From: Mesorhizobium sp. 131-2-1
Lineage (GTDB): Bacteria; Pseudomonadota; Alphaproteobacteria; Rhizobiales; Rhizobiaceae
Assembly: GCF_016756535.1 (NCBI RefSeq)
Contig: NZ_AP023247.1
Location: forward strand, 1,364,001 to 1,428,000
Length of the DNA: 64,000 nucleotides
Direction: 5' to 3'
The first letter of the stretch is position 1; each line of letters starts with the position of its first letter. The translations under genes and the position numbers were made by a program. This document shows positions 40,909 through 49,676 of the stretch, piece after piece. The notes beneath the pieces are model-generated. The model was not told the DNA's origin, made no database searches, and worked only from the letters and a program-made list of their open reading frames with translations.

Positions 40909-41841
40909 ATGCTCGACCAGATCAAGGGCCTGCATCACGTGACCTCGATGGCCAGCGATGCGCGCCAGAACAATGAATTCTTCACCAGGAAGCTCGGCCT
41001 GCGCCGGGTCAAGAAGACCGTCAATTTCGACGCGCCCGACGTCTACCATCTCTACTATGCCGACGAAGTCGGCACGCCGGGTTCGGTGATGACCTATTTC
41101 CCGTTCCCCAACATCGGCAAGGGCCGGCATGGAGTCGGCGAGGTCGGCACCACGGTCTATTCGGTGCCCGAAGGCACGCTGGCCTATTGGGAGAAGCGCT
41201 TTGCCGATGAAGGCGTGAGCGGTGTTTCCCGCACCGAGAGCTTCGGCGAGAAGCGGCTCAACTTCGCCGGTCCCGATGGCGACGGTTTTGCTCTGGTCGA
41301 GGACAAGGCGGACAGCCGCGCGCCCTGGGTGAAGGGCGGGGTCCCGGCCGACGAGGCGATCCGTGGCTTCCACTCGGTCGCGCTGAGGTTGAAGGACGGC
41401 GGCGCCACCGAGGAGCTGTTGAAGTTCATGGGCTACGAGGAGGTCGACAAGTCCGGCAATATCCGCCGGCTGGCGATCAAGAATGGCAATGGCGCAGATG
41501 TCGTCGACATCGAATCGCTGCCGGGCGCGGGCTTCGCCAATCTCGGCGCTGGCTCCGTCCACCATGTCGCCTTCGCCGTCGAGAACCGTGCCAAACAGCT
41601 CGAAGTGCGCAAGGCGCTGATGGACACCGGCTACCAGGTGACGCCGGTGATCGACCGCGACTATTTCTGGGCGATCTATTTCCGTACGCCGGGCGGCGTG
41701 CTGTTCGAGGTGGCCACTAATGAACCGGGCTTCAACCGCGACGAGGACACCGCGCATCTCGGCGAGGCGCTGAAGCTGCCGACGCAGCACCAGCACCTGC
41801 GGCCCTATCTCGAACAGCACCTGCAGAAGTTGGAAGGTTGA
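40909..41841 (+). CDS. Ring-cleaving dioxygenase/glyoxalase, MhqA-like
   Basis: A 310-residue protein with two tandem VOC domains: GLHHVTSMASDARQNNEFFTRKLGLRRVKKTVNFDAPDVYHLYYADEVGTPGSVMTYFPF opens the first and RGFHSVALRLKDG...SVHHVAFAV...GVLFEVATN makes up the second. Metal ligands H, H and E are recognisable. This is the type annotated as ring-cleaving dioxygenase (MhqA/MhqO, LinE-like). The next gene, an MhqD-like esterase, is the usual partner in quinone detoxification. ATG 40909 follows GGAAGGAG. Confidence 0.88.
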   Translation: MLDQIKGLHHVTSMASDARQNNEFFTRKLGLRRVKKTVNFDAPDVYHLYYADEVGTPGSVMTYFPFPNIGKGRHGVGEVGTTVYSVPEGTLAYWEKRFADEGVSGVSRTESFGEKRLNFAGPDGDGFALVEDKADSRAPWVKGGVPADEAIRGFHSVALRLKDGGATEELLKFMGYEEVDKSGNIRRLAIKNGNGADVVDIESLPGAGFANLGAGSVHHVAFAVENRAKQLEVRKALMDTGYQVTPVIDRDYFWAIYFRTPGGVLFEVATNEPGFNRDEDTAHLGEALKLPTQHQHLRPYLEQHLQKLEG

Positions 41842-41852
41842 GAGGCACGGTG

Positions 41853-42488
41853 ATGAGCAAGGACGCTTACATCCACAAGCTGCTGCCCGGTTCGCCGGGC
41901 AGCCCGCTGCTGTTCGTCTTCCACGGCACAGGAGGCGATGAGAACCAGCTGGTATCGCTGGGCCGAGAGCTTTTGCCTTCGGCGACCATCGTGTCGCCGC
42001 GCGGCGATGTGTCGGAGCAGGGCGCCGGGCGCTTCTTCCGCCGCACCGGCGAGGGCGTCTACGATATGGACGATCTTGCGCGGGCGACCGGCAAGATGGC
42101 CGGCTTCATCAAGGCGCATGTCGAGGCGGCGAAACCGTCGACCGTTCTCGGGCTCGGCTATTCCAACGGCGCCAACATCCTGGCCTCGGTGGCGTTCGCG
42201 GAACCCAGCCTGCTCGACGCGGCAGTGTTGATGCATCCGCTCATTCCGTTCGAGCCGGATGTGAAAGGTAGCCTTGCTGGCCGCCATATGCTGATCACGG
42301 CCGGCAGACGCGATCCGATCTGTCCGCCCAGCCTGACATCGCGGCTGGAGGCCTATTTGCGCGCCGATGGCGCCGATGTCACAGTGGAATGGCACGATGG
42401 CGGGCACGAGGTGCGGCCGAATGAAATCGAGGCGGCGCGGCGGTTCTTCGCCGCCGTGCCGGTTGAAGGGAGCGTAAGCAATGGCTGA
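41853..42488 (+). CDS. Alpha/beta hydrolase, MhqD-type esterase
   Basis: A 211-residue serine hydrolase of the phospholipase/carboxylesterase group. FVFHGTGGDENQL forms the oxyanion region; the nucleophile elbow is LGYSNGAN (Ser), and the acid and His come from AGRRDPICPP and HDGGHEV. This matches MhqD of the methylhydroquinone response. Codons at 41838 (TTG) or 41850 (GTG) are alternatives to ATG 41853. It is 11 bp from the dioxygenase and overlaps the GNAT gene by 8 bases, giving one operon. Confidence 0.88.
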   Translation: MSKDAYIHKLLPGSPGSPLLFVFHGTGGDENQLVSLGRELLPSATIVSPRGDVSEQGAGRFFRRTGEGVYDMDDLARATGKMAGFIKAHVEAAKPSTVLGLGYSNGANILASVAFAEPSLLDAAVLMHPLIPFEPDVKGSLAGRHMLITAGRRDPICPPSLTSRLEAYLRADGADVTVEWHDGGHEVRPNEIEAARRFFAAVPVEGSVSNG

Positions 42489-42780
42489 TCAATTGCCCGA
42501 GGTCGAACTGGAGGATCGCGGCTCCAAGGGCCGCTATGTCCTGCGCGGGCCGGGCGGCGCCGAGGCCGAGACGACCTTCACCAAAGTCGGCGAGCATATC
42601 CTCATCATCGACCACACCGAGGTGCCGGATGCGTTTCGCGGCCAGGGCGCCGGGCTTCGCCTCGTCACCCGCGCCGTCGAGGATGCGCGCGCGGCCGGCA
42701 AGAAGATCATCCCGCTCTGCCCGTTCGCCAACGCCCAGTTCCGCCGCCATCCGGAATGGGCCGACGTGCTGAAGCAGTGA
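42481..42780 (+). CDS. GNAT-like N-acetyltransferase (YjdJ type)
   Basis: A 99-residue minimal GNAT domain. The acetyl-CoA loop is VPDAFRGQGAGLRLVTRAVEDARAAG, and KIIPLCPFANAQFRRHPEWADVL is the family-typical C-terminus. Small proteins of this kind have no known substrate. Third gene of the dioxygenase-esterase operon, with its start inside the esterase gene, so translation is coupled. Confidence 0.88.
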   Translation: MADQLPEVELEDRGSKGRYVLRGPGGAEAETTFTKVGEHILIIDHTEVPDAFRGQGAGLRLVTRAVEDARAAGKKIIPLCPFANAQFRRHPEWADVLKQ

Positions 42781-42784
42781 GCTC

Positions 42785-42804
42785 GCCCGCCCCTTGGGGC
42801 GGGC
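42785..42804 (+). terminator. Hairpin after the GNAT gene
   Basis: A perfect 9-bp stem GCCCGCCCC / GGGGCGGGC with a 2-base centre, 4 bases after the stop. No T-run follows, so termination may be partial. Confidence 0.45.
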
Positions 42805-42921
42805 CGCCACAAATGCAAGCGCGCCTCTGGCATTTGCGCGATTTGGCCATCTTGCCTAAGTAGAGGTATCGCCCGCGGACTCGCCGTCCGCGGCCTGCCA
42901 CCTCAAGCCAATGGCCTCCTG

Positions 42922-43980
42922 ATGACCGCAACCGACCTCATCCCCGTCTTTGACGGCCATAACGACACGCTGCTCAGGCTCTACCAGTCGAAGGAAGCGG
43001 ATGTCGAAAAGCTGTTCATCGAAGGCACGCCGGGCGGCCATATCGATCTGCCGCGCTCCAGGAAGGGCGGCTTCGCCGGCGGCATGTTCGCGATCTTCCC
43101 GCCACCGGTCGAAAAGACCAAGCGCAGCGCCGTGCCGCCGGCGCCGAGCGACAACGAGCCGCTGCCGCCGGAACTGCCACGCGCCGAGGCGATCACCTCG
43201 ACCATCGGCATGGCGTCGATCCTGTTCCGGCTGGAGCGGGCAGGCGCGCTGACCGTCTGCCGCAGCGCCGGTGAAGTGCGCGAGGCGATGGCGAAGGGCT
43301 CGATCGCGGCGGTGTTCCACATCGAGGGCGTCGAGGCGATCGACCCGGAGCTTGCCATGCTCGACGTGCTGCACGCCGCCGGGCTGCGCTCGCTGGGCAT
43401 CGTCTGGAGCCGCCCCAACGCCTTCGGCAACGGCGTGCCGTTCCGCTTTCCGTCGTCGCCGGACACGGGGCCTGGCCTCACCGATGCGGGCAAGGCGCTG
43501 GTCAAGGCCTGCAATCAGCTCAAGATCATGATCGACCTCTCGCATCTCAACGAGAAGGGCTTTCGCGATGTCGCCGATATCAGCGATGCGCCGCTGGTCG
43601 CGACCCATTCCAACGTGCATGCGATCTGCGGCCATTCGCGCAACCTCACCGATTGGCAGCTCGGCGCGATCCGCGAAACGGGCGGCATGGTCGGCTTGAA
43701 CTTCGCCACCGGCTTCCTGCGCGAGGACGGCAGGATGAATGCCGATACCGGTCTCGACATCATGGTGCGCCATATCGACTCGCTGCTGCAGGCGCTCGGC
43801 GAGGACGGCGTCGGGCTGGGATCGGATTTCGATGGCGCCATGATCCCCGCCGTCATCGGCGACGTCGCCGGCCTGCCCAAGCTCATCGATGCGCTCATGG
43901 CACGCGGCTTCGGGCGCGCGCTGATCGAGAAGATCGCCTATCGCAACTGGCTGAGCGTTCTTGAGAGAACGATAGGGTAA
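42922..43980 (+). CDS. Membrane-dipeptidase family (M19) peptidase
   Basis: A 352-residue zinc dipeptidase. VFDGHNDTLLRL carries the first metal-site His and Asp; HIEGVEAI gives the bridging Glu, and DLSHLNEKGF plus ATHSNVHAICGHSRNLTDWQL give further His residues, followed by GLGSDFDGA. This matches renal-dipeptidase-like enzymes that cleave dipeptides, including D-residue forms. No signal peptide is seen, so it is cytosolic. It stands alone; ATG 42922 is the first in frame and lacks a strong ribosome site. Confidence 0.92.
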   Translation: MTATDLIPVFDGHNDTLLRLYQSKEADVEKLFIEGTPGGHIDLPRSRKGGFAGGMFAIFPPPVEKTKRSAVPPAPSDNEPLPPELPRAEAITSTIGMASILFRLERAGALTVCRSAGEVREAMAKGSIAAVFHIEGVEAIDPELAMLDVLHAAGLRSLGIVWSRPNAFGNGVPFRFPSSPDTGPGLTDAGKALVKACNQLKIMIDLSHLNEKGFRDVADISDAPLVATHSNVHAICGHSRNLTDWQLGAIRETGGMVGLNFATGFLREDGRMNADTGLDIMVRHIDSLLQALGEDGVGLGSDFDGAMIPAVIGDVAGLPKLIDALMARGFGRALIEKIAYRNWLSVLERTIG

Positions 43981-43982
43981 GG

Positions 43983-44246
43983 CTACAGCGCGTAGCCCAT
44001 CCGCTTCAGCCAGTCCTTGCCGAGGCCGCGGTCACGGATGATCGGCAGCGGGTCTTCTGAATCAAGACGCGCGCAGATGCGGTAGACTTCGAGCGTCTCG
44101 GCATTCATCTCGCCACGCTTGTAGAAGAACATGGCGGCGGCATAGCGGGTGCGGCCCGACCACTTTTCGCCGAGCGGCGTGTTGACCAGTCCCCACTGCT
44201 CGGTGGCTTCCGCCTCGGCTTCCTGGCTGTCCGCTTGGCCGGCCAT
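43983..44246 (-). CDS. Small conserved-looking protein after the GcvT-like gene
   Basis: An 87-residue soluble protein with an acidic N-terminus (GQADSQEAEAEATEQW) and the segment LVNTPLGEKWSGRTRYAAAMFFYKRGEMNAETLEVYRICARLDSEDPLPIIRD. I do not recognise a family. It starts 1 base after the GcvT-like stop, so it is the last gene of the four-gene oxidoreductase operon, and may be an accessory to it. ATG 44246 is preferred over an upstream in-frame start inside the previous gene. Confidence 0.7.
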   Translation of the reverse strand: MAGQADSQEAEAEATEQWGLVNTPLGEKWSGRTRYAAAMFFYKRGEMNAETLEVYRICARLDSEDPLPIIRDRGLGKDWLKRMGYAL

Positions 44247-44247
44247 G

Positions 44248-45513
44248 TCAGAAATCCGCCGGCGGGCTGGCGGTGCGGCGGTCGAGCTTGATGAACGGGC
44301 GCGGCACAACCTTGGCCCGCTTCATCAGCTTCTGGTACTGCAACTCGCGCATGGCGTAGATCTCGACCCAGAGGTCATCGACGATCGTATCGCCGTAAGG
44401 CCGCTGCAAGGAGGCAATGGCGATGTTGCGCTTGGCCATGGGCGACCACATCGCAGCGGTCACCAGTCCGACCTCCTGGCTCTTCCTGTAATAGACGATC
44501 GCATGCTCGGCCGGGATGTTGCCTTCGATCTCCAGCCCGACCAGAACGTGGCGCAGCTTGCGCTTCGCACGCGCCTCCAGGATGGCGCGGCGGCCGTTGA
44601 AATGGCCTTTCTCGGGATCGATCATGAAGCCGAGGCCGATCTCGTCCGGCATGCGCAAGCGGTCGGCGCGGATGGCGTGCTCGGCGGTGGTGAAGTCGGC
44701 ATTGGCGACGATCAGCCCGGCTTCGAGCCGGGCGCGGTTGAGCGCCGTGTAGCCGATGGCGCGGATGCCGCGCAGTTCGCCCGCCACCATCAGCCGGTCC
44801 CAGAGGCTCAGCGCCTTGTCCGCGGGCACGAACAGCTCGTAGCCGAGGTCGCCGGTGAAGCCGGTGCGCGAAATGGTGACGGTGGCGCCGTCATGCGCGA
44901 ACTCGGCGAGGTCGAAGACCTTCAGCCGCTCGACGCCGGCAAAGCCGGCGTCGCGGAGGACGGCGAAGGAGGTCGGTCCCTGCAGTGCGAGCCCGGCGAC
45001 CGCTTGGGTCTCTTCCTCGACGCTCACCTCGAAGCCAATCGCGCTGTCGAGCAGCCAGGGCAAATGCCGCTCCTGCGAGCAGAGGCGGAAGCGCGTCGGC
45101 GAGAGCCGGAACAGCGTGCCGTCGTCGAGGACGAACCCCTCGTCGTCGCACCAGGCTGTGTAGTGGACGCGGCCCGGCTTCAGCTTGGTCACGTCGCGCA
45201 GCGTGACACGGTCGAGATAGGCTTCGGCGTCCGGCCCCTCGATGCGGTACTTCGTCATCGGCGAAATGTCGAAGAGCGCCGCCTGGCTGCGGATGGCGAA
45301 ATATTCGAGCTCCTCGTCCCACAGCGAATGCGGGGCGCGGTAGCCGGCCCAGCTGTACCAGTCCTGCTTCAGTCCCAGCGCGTCGATGCGCGGCTGGAAG
45401 GGCGTGCCCGGCCGAAGCGTGCGGAAATGCGATTGCGCGGCAAGACGGGCTTCGAAGGCTGTGTCGGCCTCAGCCACGGGCGCCTTTTTCCTGGTTGCTT
45501 GCGCCATGCTCAT
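44248..45513 (-). CDS. Aminomethyltransferase-family protein (GcvT/DmdA-like)
   Basis: A 421-residue protein with the folate-binding GcvT fold. FDISPMTKYRIEGPDAEAYLDRVTLRDV is the N-terminal signature; the ISRTGFTGDLGYELFVPADKALSLWDRL segment is the folate-site hallmark, and the C-terminal barrel includes LRHVLVGLEIEGNIPAEHAIVY. No gcvH or gcvP is near, so it is not the glycine cleavage T-protein; it may move a methyl or methylene group from an N-methylated substrate to tetrahydrofolate. Its ATG overlaps the upstream stop (ATGA). Confidence 0.87.
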   Translation of the reverse strand: MSMAQATRKKAPVAEADTAFEARLAAQSHFRTLRPGTPFQPRIDALGLKQDWYSWAGYRAPHSLWDEELEYFAIRSQAALFDISPMTKYRIEGPDAEAYLDRVTLRDVTKLKPGRVHYTAWCDDEGFVLDDGTLFRLSPTRFRLCSQERHLPWLLDSAIGFEVSVEEETQAVAGLALQGPTSFAVLRDAGFAGVERLKVFDLAEFAHDGATVTISRTGFTGDLGYELFVPADKALSLWDRLMVAGELRGIRAIGYTALNRARLEAGLIVANADFTTAEHAIRADRLRMPDEIGLGFMIDPEKGHFNGRRAILEARAKRKLRHVLVGLEIEGNIPAEHAIVYYRKSQEVGLVTAAMWSPMAKRNIAIASLQRPYGDTIVDDLWVEIYAMRELQYQKLMKRAKVVPRPFIKLDRRTASPPADF

Positions 45514-47072
45514 GCCTTCATCGCGATGATGCGGCGCGCGGCATTGAGGCCGGGCGCGCCGGAGATGCCGCCGCCGGGGTGCGAGCCGGCGCCGGCAAGG
45601 AACAGCCCTTCGAGCGGCGTGTCGTAGCCCGACCAGCCGGAGACAGGCCGCGACACCAGCATCTGATCGGCCTGCAGCTCGCCATGGTGCCAGTGGCCGC
45701 CAGGCATGCGGTAGCGCGTTTCGATGTCGGCCGGCGTCAACAGTTCGGCATGGCGCACCGTCGCGCCGATACCCGGAGCATAGGCTTCGAGCTGGCCCAT
45801 GATCGCCTTGAGGAGTTGCGGCTTGCCGGCGGTCCAGCCCTGTCTCAGCGCATAGGGCGCATATTGCACCACCGCCGAGAGCACGCAGGCGCCGGCAGGC
45901 GCGAGCGCGGCGTCGGCAAGGCTGGGCAGCGTGATTTCCATCACCGGCTCGGGCGAGAATTCGCCGTATTTCGACGGGTTGAAGGCGCGCTCGACATGGT
46001 CGGGCGAAGGCGCAATGACCAGACGGCCCTTGTGGCCGGCGGCATCGACGCCGGCGAATTGCGGTGGCTGGTCGAGCGCCAGATGGAGCTTGGCCGCATC
46101 GCCCTTCATGCGGATGTTCTTCATCTTGCGCAGGAAGCCGGTGTCGACTTCGCGCGGGCCGACGAGATCGAGGATGGTCGTCGCCGGATTGATGGCGGAG
46201 ACGACGGTCTTGGCGCGCAGCGTTTCGCCGCTCTGCGTCACGACGCCGACAGCACGGCCTTTCTCGACGATGACCTTCGCCACCGGCGATGCCGCACGGA
46301 TCGAGACACCAGCCTTCTCGGTCGCGGAGCGGATGGCGGCGACGACGGTGCCCATGCCGCCCTTGGGCAGCATCTGCGCGCCGGCAAGACCGCCGATCTC
46401 GCCGGCCAGCCGGTAGTAGAGACCGAGCAGCGAAGTCGGCGAGCGCGGCCCGAGATGGGAGCCGAGCGTCGCGTCGAAAGCAAGCAGCCCCTTCAGCCTG
46501 TCGTCCGAAAGCTGCTCGTCGAGCAGGTCATAGGCGTTCATCAGCAGCACTCGCAGGAAGTCGCGCATGTCTTCCTTGCCGAGCTTCTTCAGCGCAAGCG
46601 CGGTCTGGCCGAGCCCGGTCATTTCTGCGAGCGACAGCCCGGCGAGATCCGGCGGCCGGCGCGACAGGAACGGCTTCAGCACGCCGGCATAGCGCAGCAA
46701 CTGCGCGCGCAGTTCTTTCCAGGCCGTTTGCTCGGACGGGTTTGCGCCCGTCAGCACCTCGCCATAGGCGCCGTGCAACACCAGCGGGCCGTCCTTGGAC
46801 AATGCGACCGAGGGCACGAAATCCGCACGTTCGACTTTCAGCCCATGGCGCTCCAGCTCCAGCGTCTTCACCACATCGGGATGCAGGCGATTGAGCAGGT
46901 GGGCTACGGCGGAGACGCGGAAGCCGGGCGCGAACTCCTCGGTGCGCGCGCCGCCGCCGACATCATTGCCGGCCTCGAGCAGCAGCACCTTGCGGCCCGA
47001 TTTCGCCAGCACCGCTGCCGCGACGAGGCCGTTATGGCCGCCGCCGATGATGATGGCATCAAATGACGTCAT
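45510..47072 (-). CDS. CrtI-like FAD oxidoreductase B
   Basis: A 520-residue flavoprotein of the phytoene-desaturase/carotenoid-isomerase fold. The dinucleotide-binding motif is FDAIIIGGGHNGLVAAAVLAKSGRKVLLLEAG, and the C-terminal FAD clamp is LFLAGAGSHPGGGISGAPGLNAA. No carotenoid genes are present, so the substrate is probably different. It overlaps the next gene by 4 bases and the previous oxidoreductase by 14, so the two proteins are made together and may form a heterodimer. Confidence 0.88.
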   Translation of the reverse strand: MTSFDAIIIGGGHNGLVAAAVLAKSGRKVLLLEAGNDVGGGARTEEFAPGFRVSAVAHLLNRLHPDVVKTLELERHGLKVERADFVPSVALSKDGPLVLHGAYGEVLTGANPSEQTAWKELRAQLLRYAGVLKPFLSRRPPDLAGLSLAEMTGLGQTALALKKLGKEDMRDFLRVLLMNAYDLLDEQLSDDRLKGLLAFDATLGSHLGPRSPTSLLGLYYRLAGEIGGLAGAQMLPKGGMGTVVAAIRSATEKAGVSIRAASPVAKVIVEKGRAVGVVTQSGETLRAKTVVSAINPATTILDLVGPREVDTGFLRKMKNIRMKGDAAKLHLALDQPPQFAGVDAAGHKGRLVIAPSPDHVERAFNPSKYGEFSPEPVMEITLPSLADAALAPAGACVLSAVVQYAPYALRQGWTAGKPQLLKAIMGQLEAYAPGIGATVRHAELLTPADIETRYRMPGGHWHHGELQADQMLVSRPVSGWSGYDTPLEGLFLAGAGSHPGGGISGAPGLNAARRIIAMKA

Positions 47073-48678
47073 GGGCCGGGCTCATATGCGAGGCGGACTT
47101 GGCGAGATCGCGCAGGATCTCGGCGGCGGCGTTGCGTCCGGGCGCGCCCATAACACCGCCGCCCGGATGGGTGGAGGAGCCGCACATATAGAGGCCGCCG
47201 ACCGGCGAGCGGTATTGTGCATAGCCGGGCACCGGGCGGTTGAAGAGCAACTGATCGAAGGTCAGCTCGCCCTGGAAGATGTTGCCTTCGGTAAGGCCGA
47301 CCTCGGCCTCGATCTCGCGGGGCGTGCGCACTTCCATGTGAACGATACGGTCGCGGAAGCCCGGCGAATACTCCGATATCTGCGCAATCACGCTTTCGGC
47401 GAAGCCGTCGCGGTCGGCGTCGGTCCAGTCCGCCCCTCCTATCTTGGGCGGCGCGTACTGCACGAAGCAGCTCATGAAATGTTTTCCCGGCGGCGCCATG
47501 GTCGGGTCGAGTGTCGTCGGGATCATCATGTCGAGGAAGGGGTCGGCCGACCAGCGTCCGGCCTTCCAGTCGTCATAGGCGCGCTCCATGCGCTCGATCG
47601 AATCGGTGAAATGCATGTCGGCTCGGTAGACCGGCGAATCCTTGGGAAGCGCCGGGAATTCCGGCAACGAATCCAGGGCGATGTTGACCTTGCCGGACGA
47701 GCCTCGGATCTTGAAGTTCCTGACCCGGCGCAGGAAGATGTCGGGCAGTTCCTTCTCCTCGACCAGCTTCAGGAAGGTGCGCTTGACGTCGGCGTTTGAG
47801 ACAACGAGCTTGCCGTAGATCTCCTCGCCGCCGGCGAGCACGATGCCCTTGGCTTTGCCCCCCTTCACGAGAACATGGTCGACCTCGGCGCCGGTGCGAA
47901 TGGTGCCTCCGCTGGCCTTGAAGGAGGCTGCCAGCGCCCTGGTGACGGCGCCCATGCCGCCGCGCGCATAGCCCCAGGCGCCGACCGAGCCGTCGACCTC
48001 GCCCATATAGTGGTGCAGCAGCACGTAAGCCGTGCCGGGCGACATCGGACCAAGCGCGGTGCCGATGATGCCGGAGATCGCGAAGTTCGCCTTGATGACG
48101 TCGGTCTCGAAATACTCGTCGAGGAAATCCGAGATCGACATCGTCCAGAAGCGCAAGGTCAGCGCCATCTCCTCGGCCGAGAGGCCGGCGAATTTCTTCC
48201 CCAGATAGAGCAATTCGCCGAGGTCGCGCGGCCTGAAGCTGGTCGGATCGGGCGCGGTGCGCATCAAGAGCGGCTGGATGAAACGGCACTGCCGTGTCAC
48301 GTCGCGCGAATAGCGGTCATAGGCCTCGGCGTCGCGCCGGGAAAAGCGGGCGAATTCGCGGCGATGCGCGTCGTGGTCGCGATAGTTGGCGAGATAGTCG
48401 CCGTCGCGCGTGAACACCGCGCCACCTTCATAGGAGATCACCTGCAGGCCGAAGCGCGGAAGTTCCAGGTCGCGCATGATCTCGGGCCGGAACAGCGAGC
48501 AGACATAGGAGCAGTTGGAGTAGAGGAAGCCCGGCGTCAGTTCGCGGCTGGTGGCCGCTCCGCCAACCCAGTCGTTCTTCTCGAGGACCAGCACGTCGAG
48601 CCCGGCGCGCTGCAGATAACAGGCGTTGACCAGACCATTGTGGCCGCCGCCGATGACGATCGCGTCCCACGCCTTCAT
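47059..48678 (-). CDS. CrtI-like FAD oxidoreductase A
   Basis: A 539-residue paralogue of the following gene. WDAIVIGGGHNGLVNACYLQRAGLDVLVLEKNDWVGG binds FAD at the N-terminus and LYMCGSSTHPGGGVMGAPGRNAAAEIL at the C-terminus. It is first in the operon and 95 bp from the palindrome at 48773-48788, the likely repressor site. The pair with oxidoreductase B plus a GcvT-like protein is unusual for this family. Start ATG 48678 gives the motif right at the N-terminus, as expected. Confidence 0.88.
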   Translation of the reverse strand: MKAWDAIVIGGGHNGLVNACYLQRAGLDVLVLEKNDWVGGAATSRELTPGFLYSNCSYVCSLFRPEIMRDLELPRFGLQVISYEGGAVFTRDGDYLANYRDHDAHRREFARFSRRDAEAYDRYSRDVTRQCRFIQPLLMRTAPDPTSFRPRDLGELLYLGKKFAGLSAEEMALTLRFWTMSISDFLDEYFETDVIKANFAISGIIGTALGPMSPGTAYVLLHHYMGEVDGSVGAWGYARGGMGAVTRALAASFKASGGTIRTGAEVDHVLVKGGKAKGIVLAGGEEIYGKLVVSNADVKRTFLKLVEEKELPDIFLRRVRNFKIRGSSGKVNIALDSLPEFPALPKDSPVYRADMHFTDSIERMERAYDDWKAGRWSADPFLDMMIPTTLDPTMAPPGKHFMSCFVQYAPPKIGGADWTDADRDGFAESVIAQISEYSPGFRDRIVHMEVRTPREIEAEVGLTEGNIFQGELTFDQLLFNRPVPGYAQYRSPVGGLYMCGSSTHPGGGVMGAPGRNAAAEILRDLAKSASHMSPAHDVI

Positions 48679-48772
48679 GTGCGCTCAACCTCCATCCGGC
48701 CGCCCTTTTCCGGGCCTTTTATCCCCTGTTGCACGGAATTTGGCACGGATCACGGATTCTTGTCCAGCCATT

Positions 48773-48788
48773 TTGAATGAATGTTCAA
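48773..48788. promoter_or_regulatory. BetI-like operator O1
   Basis: TTGAATGAATGTTCAA, a palindrome with 5-bp perfect outer arms, midway between the divergent oxidoreductase operon (48678) and the methyltransferase-betI operon (48876). Similar sites lie at 57020-57035 and 59959-59974. Confidence 0.78.
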
Positions 48789-48875
48789 CAAATGATGTTG
48801 CGTTTTCCCGTTTATACGCTAGGCTTTGACAGCATTAGGGACTGGACCTTTTTCGGCATTTTGGGCTGAGATCCG

Positions 48876-49670
48876 ATGATCGAAACGGCGGGCGCCGAGC
48901 GGGAATATGACGATACCGCCATCCGCTTCCTCGAAGCGCTCTGGGGCGATGGCTATCTGTCGCCGGGCGGACCCGAGGAGGTCGACCGGGTGGTCGAGGG
49001 TCTGTCGCTCAAAGGCAAGACAGTCCTCGATATCGGCTGCGGCGCCGGAGGCATCACATTGCATCTGGTCGAGCGCCATGGCGCGGCGCACGCGACGGGC
49101 TTCGATGTCGAAAGGCCTGTCATCGAAACCGCAAGGCGAAAGGCGGCGGCGCGCGGTCTCGGCGAACGCGTCAGCTTCGTCCAGGCGCCACCCGGTCCGC
49201 TTCCTTTCACCGATGCTTCGTTCGACGTCGTCTTCTCCAAGGATGCGCTGCTGCATGTGCCCGACAAAGACGCGCTGTTCGTCGAGATCTTTCGCGTGCT
49301 GAAGCCGGGTGGCGTCTTCGCGGCGTCGAACTGGATGATCGCGCATGACGGCGAACCGTCGCCGGAGATGAAGGCCTATGTCGCGGCCGAAGGCCTGTCC
49401 TTCGCCATGGCTTCACCGGCGCGCTACGCGCAGGCGATGCGCCGTGCGGGCTTTGCCGACGTCGCCGTGCGCGACCGTAATCCCTGGTATCGCGAGGTGG
49501 CGCGCGACGAGCTGGCGCGCCTCAAGGGAGCGCTCTATGGCCCCGTCGCCGCCGCGGTGGGGGCTGCCTATGTCGACAAGAATATCCGGACCTGGGAGGC
49601 GATGCAGAAGGTGCTTGACAGTGGCGAGCACCGTCCCACTCATCTGCGCGGTTGGAAGCCGGTTGGGTAG
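48876..49670 (+). CDS. SAM methyltransferase, phosphoethanolamine-N-methyltransferase-like
   Basis: A 264-residue class I methyltransferase. Motif I is [15 protein letters not shown]; the segments [26 protein letters not shown] and [38 protein letters not shown] closely follow the pattern of phosphoethanolamine and sarcosine/dimethylglycine N-methyltransferases. An N-methylation of a small amine is therefore likely. It is the first gene of the operon with the BetI-like regulator (6-bp gap), placing it under operator O1. Confidence 0.83.
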   Translation: MIETAGAEREYDDTAIRFLEALWGDGYLSPGGPEEVDRVVEGLSLKGKTVLDIGCGAGGITLHLVERHGAAHATGFDVERPVIETARRKAAARGLGERVSFVQAPPGPLPFTDASFDVVFSKDALLHVPDKDALFVEIFRVLKPGGVFAASNWMIAHDGEPSPEMKAYVAAEGLSFAMASPARYAQAMRRAGFADVAVRDRNPWYREVARDELARLKGALYGPVAAAVGAAYVDKNIRTWEAMQKVLDSGEHRPTHLRGWKPVG

Positions 49671-49676
49671 CCGGCA

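Noticed and set aside
44248..45513. Glycine cleavage system T-protein
   Set aside because: No gcvH or gcvP is present, and the operon partners are flavoproteins, so a different folate-linked role is more likely.
45510..48678. Carotenoid biosynthesis from the CrtI-like pair
   Set aside because: No phytoene synthase, GGPP synthase or cyclase gene is near, and the shared control region points to amine metabolism.
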